A stretch of DNA of 64,000 nucleotides from JABMQW01 sp964439935 (GTDB lineage: Bacteria; Fidelibacterota; Marinisomatia; Marinisomatales; TCS56), in NCBI GenBank assembly GCA_964439935.1, contig CAYTPW010000020.1:4535-68534 (forward strand). Reading direction: 5' to 3'. The notes beneath the pieces are model-generated. The model saw only the letters and a list, made by a program, of their open reading frames with translations, ran no database searches and was not told the origin of the DNA. Below, in pieces: positions 25,687 through 35,064 of this stretch. The position numbers were made by a program, and so were the translations under genes. The first letter of the stretch is position 1, and each line of letters opens with the position of its first letter.

Positions 25687-28320
25687 ATGGTCATGTCCAA
25701 TAATATTCAATTACCATCCTACACATCTATTTCAAAATTTTTCTCAGTAACTATTTGGTGGAGATTGCTAATCATTTTATCCATAATACTCCTTAATACA
25801 ACAGCAATATTCTCGCAGACCACCTTTATAGTAAACTCCACCGGGGACGGTGTTGACAATCATCTTTCGGACGGAATTTGCAATGACGGCTTTGGAAACT
25901 GCACCTTTCGAGCAGCCATCGAACAGGCCAACTTTAGTTATGGCACCGATACGATCCTGTTTGAAATAGCAGGGGATGGACCGCATACAATTCAACCGAA
26001 TTATGCTTATCCTGATATTACCGAATCGATCGTCATTGATGGATCATCAGAGTCGGATTTTGATGGTTCGCCCGTAATTGAAATTGATGGTAGTAGCGCT
26101 GGAGATTGTAATGGATTGCGTATTAATGGTGGCGGATCTCTTATAAAAGGACTCGTTATTAACCGCTTTTTTATTGCTGGTATCGAATTAATTAACCAGG
26201 GTGGAAATACTATTGTGGGTAACTATATTGGTACAGATGTTACCGGTACAGCAGCCCGCCCGAATGAAATTGGAATATATGCGGTTAGTAACTCATCGGG
26301 AAATCAGATTGGGGGTATTGACCCGGCTGACAGAAATATAATAGCCGGTAATAATGACGCGGCAATCTATGTTGGGGATGACGCATCTGGTAATATCATT
26401 CAGGGCAATTATATCGGTACCGATATCACCGGGACCATCAGCCTGGGAGGTACTGGGATTGGTGTTGCATCTCCAGATAATCTGATTGGAGGGACAACTC
26501 CGGGTGCAGGCAACCTGATCTCTGGTACAATCGGCGCCGGAATCTGGATTGGTGATGATTCACCCGGGACTGAAGGAAATATTATCCAGGGCAATTTGAT
26601 CGGAACCGATATAACCGGAACAATAGCCCTACCGAACGAAGAGGGAATTGTGATAATTGCAGCCAATAATTTCATTGGTGGCAGTATTGAGGGAGCCAGG
26701 AATGTTATATCGGGCAATTTCTCAAATGGAATTGGTATTTATGCCGAAGTGCAGCTTGTAACCGGAAATATAATAACGGGCAACTTAATCGGTACTGATA
26801 TCACTGGTACAACTGCTTTAGGTAATGGAGAATCAGGTGTTAACATAGTAGGAGCCTCGCAGAATATTATTGGTGGTCCATCTGAAAATGAACGAAATAT
26901 AATCTCAGATAATGAGTACGGCATTGGTCTTGATGGCCGCTGGAATGATATATATGCTACTGTAAATAATTCTATATTGGGTAATTATATTGGGACCGAT
27001 ATCACCGGTCTACAGGCGATTGGAAATTACCATGGTATAATTATCACCGAATCAGATAATAATACCATTGGTGGAAGCAGTGTCGGTGCTGGTAATTTGA
27101 TTTCCGGTAATGATGGAATTGGTATCAATATGTGGTCACTGGCTAGTGAAAATATTGTTCGAGGTAATTTTATTGGGACGGATGCTAACGGTACAACTAT
27201 GATCCCAAATGGTGGTACTGGGATTTCAATCAGATCTGGGTCATCAGGCAATCTAATAGGAGGTACCGATTCAGGAGCCGGGAATCTAATATCAGGAAAT
27301 AGTAGAGGAATCGCTATAGGATTTTCTGGAGCTGAGAATAATACCGTACAGGGAAATCTGATTGGGACTGATTTAACCGGGCAATTTCCGTTGGGCAACG
27401 CTGAAAACGGAATAAGTATTTATGGCGGTGCCTCTAATAATCAGATTGGAGGCTTTGTAGATAATGCCGAGAATCTGATTGCCTTTAATACTAATGCAGG
27501 TATCTGCAACAATTCTTTGGCCACGAGTAACAGATTGGCTCGTAATTCTATTTTTCACAATGGAGAACTTGGCATCGACCTTAGTTTTGAGACTTCCCCG
27601 CCCTATACTGATGGCCGGACTCCCAATGACGCCGGTGATGTTGACACGGGACCAAATAATCTCCAGAATTTCCCTAATATTTCAGCCGCTGGCATCGATG
27701 ACCATGGTGATCTTATAATTGATTATCTGGTCGATTCCGATCCGGTAAATTCTGCTTACCCGATTTTCGTTGAGTTTTTTAAATCTGATTCAAATGGATC
27801 AGGACAAATATTCGTGCAGTACGATGTTTATTTGAACACTGATTATACTGCCGGTATGAAACAATTCAATCTTGGTAACGCACAAGCAGCTGGCGTTGGG
27901 GCTCACGAGTTGTTGGTTGCCACAGCTTCCGATATCGTTGGTAATACGTCTGAGTTTTCTGATATGATTGTAATCAGTGCAACAGTGGGTATCCCATTTA
28001 CCGGGCCGGACCTACCAGCCACCTATGCCCTTAAACAGAATTATCCCAATCCCTTCAACCCGGAAACGACAATTCAGTATGAACTGCCACAAAAATCAAA
28101 TGTTCAGATCAGTATTTTCGATCTCCTGGGTAGAAAGGTAGTAACACTGGTGTCAGGAATTCAGGAAGCAGGCTACAAGTCAATGAAATGGAATGCGACC
28201 GATAATCAGGGGCAGCAAGTCAGCGCAGGTATGTATCTCTATCAGATTAATGTCTACGATCCCGGTGCAATCGGGGCAGGTGCTTATATTCAGTCCAGTA
28301 AGATGATACTTATAAAATGA
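25687..28320 (+). CDS. CSLREA-type parallel beta-helix surface protein with T9SS tail (paralog 1)
   Basis: 877 residues. A long-n-region signal peptide ends near TAIFSQ. It is followed by a CSLREA-like domain (TTFIVNSTGDGVDN, SDGICNDGFGNCTFRAAIEQAN). Residues ~150-650 are a right-handed beta-helix with recurring units built on IIQGNYIGTDITGT and NLIGGTxxGAGNLISGN. The C-terminal part has a strand-rich domain (LQNFPNISAAGIDDHGDLII) and a T9SS tail (NYPNPFNPETTIQYELP to SSKMILIK), which carries a type C palindromic repeat translated VYDPGAIGAGA. Probably a surface adhesin or polysaccharide-binding protein; the catalytic site of known lyases is not evident. First of three tandem paralogs. Confidence 0.87.
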   Translation: MVMSNNIQLPSYTSISKFFSVTIWWRLLIILSIILLNTTAIFSQTTFIVNSTGDGVDNHLSDGICNDGFGNCTFRAAIEQANFSYGTDTILFEIAGDGPHTIQPNYAYPDITESIVIDGSSESDFDGSPVIEIDGSSAGDCNGLRINGGGSLIKGLVINRFFIAGIELINQGGNTIVGNYIGTDVTGTAARPNEIGIYAVSNSSGNQIGGIDPADRNIIAGNNDAAIYVGDDASGNIIQGNYIGTDITGTISLGGTGIGVASPDNLIGGTTPGAGNLISGTIGAGIWIGDDSPGTEGNIIQGNLIGTDITGTIALPNEEGIVIIAANNFIGGSIEGARNVISGNFSNGIGIYAEVQLVTGNIITGNLIGTDITGTTALGNGESGVNIVGASQNIIGGPSENERNIISDNEYGIGLDGRWNDIYATVNNSILGNYIGTDITGLQAIGNYHGIIITESDNNTIGGSSVGAGNLISGNDGIGINMWSLASENIVRGNFIGTDANGTTMIPNGGTGISIRSGSSGNLIGGTDSGAGNLISGNSRGIAIGFSGAENNTVQGNLIGTDLTGQFPLGNAENGISIYGGASNNQIGGFVDNAENLIAFNTNAGICNNSLATSNRLARNSIFHNGELGIDLSFETSPPYTDGRTPNDAGDVDTGPNNLQNFPNISAAGIDDHGDLIIDYLVDSDPVNSAYPIFVEFFKSDSNGSGQIFVQYDVYLNTDYTAGMKQFNLGNAQAAGVGAHELLVATASDIVGNTSEFSDMIVISATVGIPFTGPDLPATYALKQNYPNPFNPETTIQYELPQKSNVQISIFDLLGRKVVTLVSGIQEAGYKSMKWNATDNQGQQVSAGMYLYQINVYDPGAIGAGAYIQSSKMILIK
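28252..28280 (+). repeat. Short palindromic repeat, type C, inside a T9SS tail
   Basis: GTCTACGATCCCGGTGCAAT followed by CGGGGCAGG. The core CCCGG/TCGGG pairs with one G-T. It is translated in frame between YLYQIN and YIQSSKMILIK. Confidence 0.6.
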
Positions 28321-28381
28321 GAAAACTCAATTTACCAATTCAAGCACAAATTTTATCCGACATAGGGGATATTACCGGTAC

Positions 28382-28395
28382 AATCGTTTTAATAT
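28382..28395 (+). promoter_or_regulatory. Conserved upstream element of the beta-helix paralogs (copy 2)
   Basis: AATCGTTTTAATAT, 36 bases upstream of ATG 28432; one base shorter than copies 1 and 3. Confidence 0.35.
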
Positions 28396-28431
28396 GGGAG
28401 CGGGGAAATTTCGTTAACAAAAAAGGAGAAA

Positions 28432-30885
28432 ATGGTCATGTCCAATAAAATTCAATCTCATCTCCACACATTATTTATAGAAGATTTCATGGAATCACTT
28501 TGTAGAAGAGTACTATTTGTTCTGTCGATAATACTTCTGAATACAACGTCAATATATTCCCAAACGACATTCACGGTAACCTCTACTGGTGACGGTGTCG
28601 ATAGCCAACTTTCGGACGGAATCTGCAATGATGGTTTTGGCGACTGTACTTTAAGAGCTGCCATCGAACAGGCCAATTATACCGGCGGATTAGATACAAT
28701 TTTGTTTGATATTCCCGGCGCTGGGCCCCACACGATTCAACCGAATTATGCCCTGCCGTCCATCAGCGAATCAATTGTTATCGATGGGACATTAGAGCCT
28801 GATTTTTCTGGATCACCGATTATCGAATTAGACGGCAGTAACGCCGGCGAAGCAGATGGTATCTTGGTTACATCAGGAAACAGCACAATTAGAGGATTGG
28901 TAATTAATCGCTTCAATGGAACAGGAATTACTCTGGATCAGCTTGGTAACAATATTATACAAGGAAACTTCATCGGGACCAATATTACCGGTACGGATAC
29001 TTTGGGTAATAGTGGCGACGGTGGGATAGTATTATCAAGCTCATCAGGAAATATCATTGGCGGGACAACACCGGGTGCCAGAAATGTGATTTCAGGGAAT
29101 GATGGAAATGGTGTGTCAATCGTGTCTGGCGATGGATCTGAAGCAACAGAGAATATTATTCAGGGAAATTTAATCGGGACAGATGTAACAGGAACAATAG
29201 CCCTGCCAAACCATTCAGGTATCATAATTATCGCCGCCAACAATATAATTGGCGGGAGTGTTGAAGGGGCAGACAATGTTATCTCGGGAAATACATGGGA
29301 AGGAATTGGTATTTATTCCGACGTAATACCCGCAGTTGGTAATATTATTGTGGGCAATAAAATAGGGACTGATATTACCGGAACAACTGCCTTAGGTAAC
29401 AACGTAGGTGTCACTGTGGGGGGAGCATCACAGAATATTATAGGTGGTACAACTGAAAATGAGCGGAATATCATTTCCGGCAACCAGTGGGATGGTGTTG
29501 CGCTTTCTTCGCCGAGTTGGAGTGAGGTATATCCGACTGAAAACAATATTATTCAGGGTAATTACATTGGCACCGATATTACCGGTACGTTTGCGATCGG
29601 AAATTCACGTGGTATTAAGATCGAGGAATCCAACAATAATACGATTGGAGGGACGAATTCCGGTGAGGGCAATTTGATCTCCGGAAATGAACATAATGGT
29701 ATCGTTATGTATTCACTGTCAAGTGAGAACATTGTTCGTGGAAATTGTATCGGAACTGATGCTACCGGTACTGATACGATCCCAAATGGCACTTCGGGAA
29801 TAACACTCAGATCTGGATCATCGGGAAATCTAATTGGTGGATCTGAAATCGGAGCGGGCAATATAATATCCGGAAATCATCGCCATGGCATCGAAATGGG
29901 ATACGATGGTGGCGCCGATAGCAATGTTGTCCAGGGAAATCTGATCGGGACGGATATAACTGGACAATTTCCGTTGGGCAACGATCAAACCGGAATAAGT
30001 ATTTATGGAGGCGCTTTTAATAACCAGATCGGGGGCCAAGAGGAAAATGCCGGGAATCTGATTGCCTATAATAATGGTACTGGTATCTTGATAAATAACA
30101 CTCCAAGCACAGCAGGAAATCGATTATCGCAAAATTCAATATTTGGTAATACTAGTATTGGGATTGATTTGAGTGTAGAATCAAATTTTCCTTGGACGGA
30201 CGGTATAACACCCAATGATCCAGGTGATGGCGATGACGGACCGAATAATCTCCAAAATTTCCCTGAAATTTCAGCTGCTGGTATTGATGTAAATGGTGAT
30301 TTAATTGTCGAATATCTCGTCGATTCCGATCCCGGGAATTCGGCTTACCCGCTATACGTAGAGTTTTTCAAATCTGATCCCAATGGGTCCGGTCAACTAT
30401 TCCTTGGTTACGATGTATATTTAGCGAGCGACTTTACTGCCGGTAGTAAACAATTCAATCTTGGTGATGCAGGAGCAGCTGGCGTTGCGGCAGACGATTT
30501 ACTGGTGACTACAGCTTCTGACCTGGATGGAAATACATCCGAGTTTTCGGAGACAATTGTAATCAGTGCAACGGTGGGCATACCGTTTACCGATCCCGGC
30601 CTGCCTACGGTTTTTACCCTGCATCAGAATTACCCCAATCCGTTTAATCCAGTCACAGAAATTCGTTATGAATTGCCAGAGCGATCACTGGTTTCTCTCA
30701 CTGTGTACGATCTGCTCGGGCGTAGGATAAACGAGTTGGTGAATGAAATGCAGGAAGCTGGATATAAAGCGATAGTCTGGGATGCAACGAATGATCAGGG
30801 ACGACCAGTAAGTGCCGGAATGTATTTCTACCAGGTTAACTCTGGGACGTACACGCAAACCCGAAAAATGATTTTACTGAAATAA
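28432..30885 (+). CDS. CSLREA-type parallel beta-helix surface protein with T9SS tail (paralog 2)
   Basis: 817 residues, starting MVMSNKIQ after an AAAGGAGAAA ribosome site. Signal peptide ends near SIYSQ. The CSLREA-like segment is SDGICNDGFGDCTLRAAIEQAN. Beta-helix units include FIGTNITGTDTLGN, NIIGGTTPGARNVISGN and NLIGTDVTGTIALPN, in the same order as paralog 1. The DNA between the helix and the tail is also closely similar to paralog 1 (NLQNFPEISAAGIDVNGDLI). The T9SS tail reads NYPNPFNPVTEIRYELP to TRKMILLK, without a palindromic insert (YQVNSGTYTQTRK). Intragenic repeats are likely to cause assembly and recombination ambiguity. Confidence 0.87.
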   Translation: MVMSNKIQSHLHTLFIEDFMESLCRRVLFVLSIILLNTTSIYSQTTFTVTSTGDGVDSQLSDGICNDGFGDCTLRAAIEQANYTGGLDTILFDIPGAGPHTIQPNYALPSISESIVIDGTLEPDFSGSPIIELDGSNAGEADGILVTSGNSTIRGLVINRFNGTGITLDQLGNNIIQGNFIGTNITGTDTLGNSGDGGIVLSSSSGNIIGGTTPGARNVISGNDGNGVSIVSGDGSEATENIIQGNLIGTDVTGTIALPNHSGIIIIAANNIIGGSVEGADNVISGNTWEGIGIYSDVIPAVGNIIVGNKIGTDITGTTALGNNVGVTVGGASQNIIGGTTENERNIISGNQWDGVALSSPSWSEVYPTENNIIQGNYIGTDITGTFAIGNSRGIKIEESNNNTIGGTNSGEGNLISGNEHNGIVMYSLSSENIVRGNCIGTDATGTDTIPNGTSGITLRSGSSGNLIGGSEIGAGNIISGNHRHGIEMGYDGGADSNVVQGNLIGTDITGQFPLGNDQTGISIYGGAFNNQIGGQEENAGNLIAYNNGTGILINNTPSTAGNRLSQNSIFGNTSIGIDLSVESNFPWTDGITPNDPGDGDDGPNNLQNFPEISAAGIDVNGDLIVEYLVDSDPGNSAYPLYVEFFKSDPNGSGQLFLGYDVYLASDFTAGSKQFNLGDAGAAGVAADDLLVTTASDLDGNTSEFSETIVISATVGIPFTDPGLPTVFTLHQNYPNPFNPVTEIRYELPERSLVSLTVYDLLGRRINELVNEMQEAGYKAIVWDATNDQGRPVSAGMYFYQVNSGTYTQTRKMILLK

Positions 30886-30910
30886 GGAATATTTATTCAT
30901 CATAGCAAAA

Positions 30911-30937
30911 CGTAGATGAATGGTTGTATTGAAATAA
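30911..30937 (+). pseudogene. Micro-relic of a T9SS tail 3' end
   Basis: In frame it reads R-R-stop-MVVLK-stop. It lies 25 bases after the intact tail of paralog 2 and resembles the relic at 25549 and the end of paralog 3 (ATGGTTGTATTGAAATA). Suggests repeated recombination at tail ends. Confidence 0.4.
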
Positions 30938-30966
30938 GGTTATTTAGTTAGTACAATAATCTAGAT

Positions 30967-31785
30967 ATGCGAAATATCATGGAACGGTATGCAGAGTCAC
31001 CCAAGATTTTCAGAAGATTGCTATGGAAAATCTGGCACAATTATTTGCTTGGAAAGGATTCGAGTTATGATGTGACCTGCCTGAATTATGGGTATACAGA
31101 TATTGTTGATACTGACGAATTACCTGGAAGTGAAGAACATTACATTAATGAACACTACTGCCTGCAATTGTACGATCAGGTGGTACGGGGTATACAATTA
31201 GCCCAAAAGAATGTTTTGGAAATCGGGTGCGGTCGTGGTGGAGGGGCAGCCTACTTAACAAAGAAGTATAATCCTGTTTCATATTTGGCCACTGATATTT
31301 CGGCTAAGCTGATCAGGCAAAATAACAAATTCTATAACGAAGAAGGATTGTCGTTTGCGGTTGCCAACGCCGAGCAATTGAAATACCCGGATAATTCCTA
31401 TGATGTGGTAATTAATGTGGAATCTTCGCGTTGTTACACGGATATGGAAGCTTTCATTCGGCATACTTATCGCGTATTAAGTGTTGGCGGTCATTTCTGC
31501 TTTACTGACCTGCGTTATACCGCTGAATACCCCGATCTGAGATCTGCTTTTCTCTCCCCGGGTTTCGAAATTGTTGAAGAAAGGGAAATTACAAAAAATG
31601 TTGTACAAGCTTTGCAATTGGATAATGAACGGAGAAAAACTTTGGTCACTGAAAAATTACCTAAGTTTCTGAAAAGTTCTGCGATGGAATTTGCCGGAAT
31701 AGAGGGTTCCACGAGATACCAGTTGTTTAAAGACGGTGAGATGGGCTACTATAAATTAATCTTAAGAAAACTGAATCCCGCATGA
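30967..31785 (+). CDS. Class I SAM-dependent methyltransferase
   Basis: 272 residues with a Rossmann methyltransferase core at ~75-190: motif I NVLEIGCGRGGGAAYLTKKY, motif II-type YLATDISAKLIRQ, AVANAEQLKYPDNSYDVVINVE (post-I to motif IV), SSRCYTDMEAF and HTYRVLSVGGHFCFTDLR. The GCGRGGGA glycine-rich loop and VINVESSRCY resemble the small-molecule or lipid methyltransferases related to mycobacterial phthiotriolone/glycopeptidolipid methyltransferases. No signal peptide, so cytoplasmic. It sits alone between beta-helix paralogs 2 and 3 with weak ribosome sites (ATG 30967 or 30979). Substrate unknown. Confidence 0.87.
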   Translation: MRNIMERYAESPKIFRRLLWKIWHNYLLGKDSSYDVTCLNYGYTDIVDTDELPGSEEHYINEHYCLQLYDQVVRGIQLAQKNVLEIGCGRGGGAAYLTKKYNPVSYLATDISAKLIRQNNKFYNEEGLSFAVANAEQLKYPDNSYDVVINVESSRCYTDMEAFIRHTYRVLSVGGHFCFTDLRYTAEYPDLRSAFLSPGFEIVEEREITKNVVQALQLDNERRKTLVTEKLPKFLKSSAMEFAGIEGSTRYQLFKDGEMGYYKLILRKLNPA

Positions 31786-31801
31786 GTGATAATGTCAGCT
31801 T

Positions 31802-31816
31802 AATCGTTATTAATAT
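31802..31816 (+). promoter_or_regulatory. Conserved upstream element of the beta-helix paralogs (copy 3)
   Basis: AATCGTTATTAATAT, identical to copy 1 and also 37 bases upstream of its ATG (31854). Since the gene before it here is an unrelated methyltransferase, retention of sequence and spacing hints at function. Confidence 0.4.
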
Positions 31817-31853
31817 ATAAGTCGGTGTAGATTACCTTAATAGACGGGAGGAA

Positions 31854-34800
31854 ATGGTCATGTCCAATAAAAATCAATCAAATCTCCACACTTCATATAT
31901 AGTAGGTTCCAGGGGAATTTATTGTCACAAAACACTATTCTTTTCGTTGATTATTCTCCTAAGCTCTTCAGTATTGTTTTCCCAGACCACTTTCACTGTA
32001 ACCTCCACCGGTGATGGCGTTGACAGCCAGTGGAGTGATGGGATCTGTAATAACGGTTTCGGTGAATGTACTTTTCGGGCTGCCATCGAACAGGCTAATT
32101 ACACCAATGGAATCGATACAATTTTGTTTAACATAGCTGGAGAAGGACCACATACTATTCAACCGAATTATGCTTTTCCCGAGATCACTGAGTCAATTGT
32201 CATAGACGGAACTTCAGAGCCGGAATTTACCGGCACTCCAGTAGTTGAATTAGATGGTACCAATATAAGCGAGGCTGATGGGTTGATAATTAATGCTGGT
32301 AATAGTGTGGTGCAAGGTTTAGCTATAAACCGTTTTGAGTCAGCAAATGGAATAACTCTAAGGCAGAATGGGGGAAATATAATCGAAGGATGTTATGTTG
32401 GTACCGATCCAACCGGTACAATTGCTTTAGGAAACATTGTTGGCATCCATATTGATGAATCACAAAATAATGTAATTGGTGGAATATCTCCTGCATCTCG
32501 AAATATTGTCTCTGGTAATAATGAAAATGGAGTGTTGATTAGTGGAAGTAATTCCACCAATAATCATGTTATTGGGAATTATATCGGTACTGATCCAACC
32601 GGTACAATTGCTATAGGAAACGGTATTGGAGTGTATATAGATGAATCGCAAAACAATATAATCGGTGGAACCGAAGAAGGTAGCAGAAACATAATTTCAG
32701 GAAATATAGGATCTGGAATAGACATTTCAGCAATAACCGACGCGGATCTTAATAATCAAATAATAGGTAATTTTATTGGCACCGATGTAACCGGGACTTT
32801 GGCTTTAGGTAATGACGTAGGTATTTTCCTGTTCACTGGAGGCAATGTAGTCGGTGGAGCTGAGACAGGAGCAGGTAACTTGATTTCTGGTAATAACAGT
32901 GATGGATTAGCAATTGCCGGTATGTATGCGGACGCAAATCAAGTAATGGGTAATTATATTGGTACTGATGTAGATGGTACTAGTGCTGTACCAAATGTGG
33001 GGTCTGGAATATATATTGAGTCCTCCGACAACACAATTGGTGGAGCCGAGACTGGAGCTGGGAACTTGATTTCAGGTAATAACAGCGACGGAATATTAAT
33101 TGCAGGAGAAGGTCCGTCGGCATCTAATAATATTGTACAGGGAAACTTTATTGGTACGGATATTACTGGTTCCGCAGCTTTAGGTAATGGGATTTCTGGC
33201 ATTACCGTCACAACTACCAATAATTTAATAGGTGGTACTACTGCCAGTGCAAGAAATGTGATCTGCGGCAACGATTATATTGGAATCCGAATAACTGGTG
33301 AGTGGAATGATTTATACACGGCTGATAGTAACATTGTACAGGGAAATTATATTGGGTTAGATGCTACTGGAAATATTATAATTCCAAATGGTACTCGGGG
33401 AATGTGGGTGTGGGACGGTTCTGATAATCTTATCGGAGGGCTGACTCCCGGTGCCGGTAACACAATTGTGGGGCATGGCGTAGATGATTTTTCAGCCATA
33501 TATGTAGTTGGTGCCGGGTCCAGAAACAATCGAATTCTTTCAAACTCAACTTATGGAAATGCCCTTGGAATTGATCTTGCTACCGTTGTGAGTGACTGGA
33601 ACGAAAATATAAATGATCCTCTCGATATTGATGAAGGTGCAAATCGCCACCAGAACTATCCGGAAATATTACAAGCCACGATTGATGAATTTGGTGATTT
33701 CAGCATCAAGTATCATGTTGGTTCCCACCATGCCTACGCAGATTATCCTTTAACTATCCAATTTTTTAAAGCTGATAACATAAACCCCTGCCAGGGTGAA
33801 ACATTGTTAGTTACAGATATATTCACCGTTTATGATTACGTCTTGGGCTACAAAATGATCGAATTGCCAGATTCAAATCAAGAGGATTTATGGCTTGGAG
33901 ACTTCATTACGGCTACAGCCACCGATAGCAGTGGAAATACATCGGAATTCAATCCGGGAGCAACAATTTCCGCTGCATTTGATTTCAATATCTCCGATTC
34001 TTATTTTATCCCGGGGATGGACTCAGTAATAATTACCTCCAGGATGTCAAGCTCAGATGGATTAGTTCTTAATGCAATAATGCAGGCGCCGGATTCTATT
34101 ATGGTCGCCTCAGTTCAGCTGTATGATGATGGCGCTCATTTTGACGGTCTATCAGGCGACAGTGTGTTTGGAAATTTCTGGGTCGTACCAGCTGCGGAAG
34201 AGCGTAATCACTTTATCGATCTGCAGGTCAGTATTGCGGATACGGACAGTGTCAGTTATGATAATATTGCCCGATTCACCACGATCGGTCCTGTTGTCAT
34301 CGATAGCCTGATGATATTTACCCCGTCCAGTGGGCATCCCCTGCCCGGCGACAGGGTAAGATTCAAGCTTCAACTCAGGAACATTGGTAATATTGCAGCG
34401 GCAGAGATGGTTAGAGCAATAATATCTCTGGATGATTCATTAGCTTTTATTGATGGAGCTACTGAAAAATATTTCGGCGAAATTTTAGCTGATACGACGG
34501 CAATAAATGTGGGCAGTTTTTATATCGAGATCAATGATGACCACCCCATGGCTACGGATATTGATGTAAATGTAGTTATAACCAGCAACGGGTATCCCTA
34601 CTGGTTTGATACTGCCACAATCCATGTCTATGACCCGCTAGGTGTAGCCTCCAGTGATATTATACCGGAAAAGTTCAGTCTACATCAGAATTACCCCAAT
34701 CCATTTAATCCTGTAACTACGATCCAGTACGAGCTGCCGCACAGATCAAATGTCCAGTTAACCATTTTTGACCTGCTTGGTAGAAAAGTGACTACCCTGG

Positions 34801-34946
34801 TAGCAGAAACACAGGAGGCCGGGTACCGATCAGTAATCTGGGATGCCACTAATGATCGGGGACAACCGGTCAGCGCGGGTATGTATATCTACCAGGTTAA
34901 CTCTGGGACTTACACGCAAACCCGAAAAATGGTTGTATTGAAATAG
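31854..34946 (+). CDS. CSLREA-type parallel beta-helix surface protein with T9SS tail (paralog 3)
   Basis: 1030 residues; ribosome site GGGAGGAAA before ATG. The signal peptide ends near SVLFSQ and the CSLREA-like segment is SDGICNNGFGECTFRAAIEQAN. Beta-helix units include YVGTDPTGTIALGN, NVIGGISPASRNIVSGN and NIVQGNFIGTDITGSAALGN. Unlike its paralogs it has an extra ~200-residue region after the helix (FNISDSYFIPGMDSVIITSR ... PLPGDRVRFKLQLRNIGNIA) that looks like one or two Ig/CARDB-type domains. The T9SS tail is NYPNPFNPVTTIQYELP to TRKMVVLK. Proposed surface adhesin; no catalytic residues identified. Confidence 0.87.
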   Translation: MVMSNKNQSNLHTSYIVGSRGIYCHKTLFFSLIILLSSSVLFSQTTFTVTSTGDGVDSQWSDGICNNGFGECTFRAAIEQANYTNGIDTILFNIAGEGPHTIQPNYAFPEITESIVIDGTSEPEFTGTPVVELDGTNISEADGLIINAGNSVVQGLAINRFESANGITLRQNGGNIIEGCYVGTDPTGTIALGNIVGIHIDESQNNVIGGISPASRNIVSGNNENGVLISGSNSTNNHVIGNYIGTDPTGTIAIGNGIGVYIDESQNNIIGGTEEGSRNIISGNIGSGIDISAITDADLNNQIIGNFIGTDVTGTLALGNDVGIFLFTGGNVVGGAETGAGNLISGNNSDGLAIAGMYADANQVMGNYIGTDVDGTSAVPNVGSGIYIESSDNTIGGAETGAGNLISGNNSDGILIAGEGPSASNNIVQGNFIGTDITGSAALGNGISGITVTTTNNLIGGTTASARNVICGNDYIGIRITGEWNDLYTADSNIVQGNYIGLDATGNIIIPNGTRGMWVWDGSDNLIGGLTPGAGNTIVGHGVDDFSAIYVVGAGSRNNRILSNSTYGNALGIDLATVVSDWNENINDPLDIDEGANRHQNYPEILQATIDEFGDFSIKYHVGSHHAYADYPLTIQFFKADNINPCQGETLLVTDIFTVYDYVLGYKMIELPDSNQEDLWLGDFITATATDSSGNTSEFNPGATISAAFDFNISDSYFIPGMDSVIITSRMSSSDGLVLNAIMQAPDSIMVASVQLYDDGAHFDGLSGDSVFGNFWVVPAAEERNHFIDLQVSIADTDSVSYDNIARFTTIGPVVIDSLMIFTPSSGHPLPGDRVRFKLQLRNIGNIAAAEMVRAIISLDDSLAFIDGATEKYFGEILADTTAINVGSFYIEINDDHPMATDIDVNVVITSNGYPYWFDTATIHVYDPLGVASSDIIPEKFSLHQNYPNPFNPVTTIQYELPHRSNVQLTIFDLLGRKVTTLVAETQEAGYRSVIWDATNDRGQPVSAGMYIYQVNSGTYTQTRKMVVLK

Positions 34947-35064
34947 GGAGGACCCATTTTTTAAGATTGCTGTTATGGTACAAATCCGGCTGGATTTCAA
35001 TAGTCATTAAACTTATGATTCAATTACTGTAATTCATAATTTGGCTGCAGGCTGGGTATTAATA

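Noticed and set aside
26409..27398. Long minus-strand open frames rich in Pro/Ile across the beta-helix genes
   Set aside because: They are antisense shadows of the repeated sense codons and have no start signals or family similarity.
25980..27480. CRISPR-like or microsatellite array suggested by the regular DNA repeats in the beta-helix genes
   Set aside because: The repeats are imperfect, of varying length and in coding frame (IGTDITGT units), so they are protein repeats.
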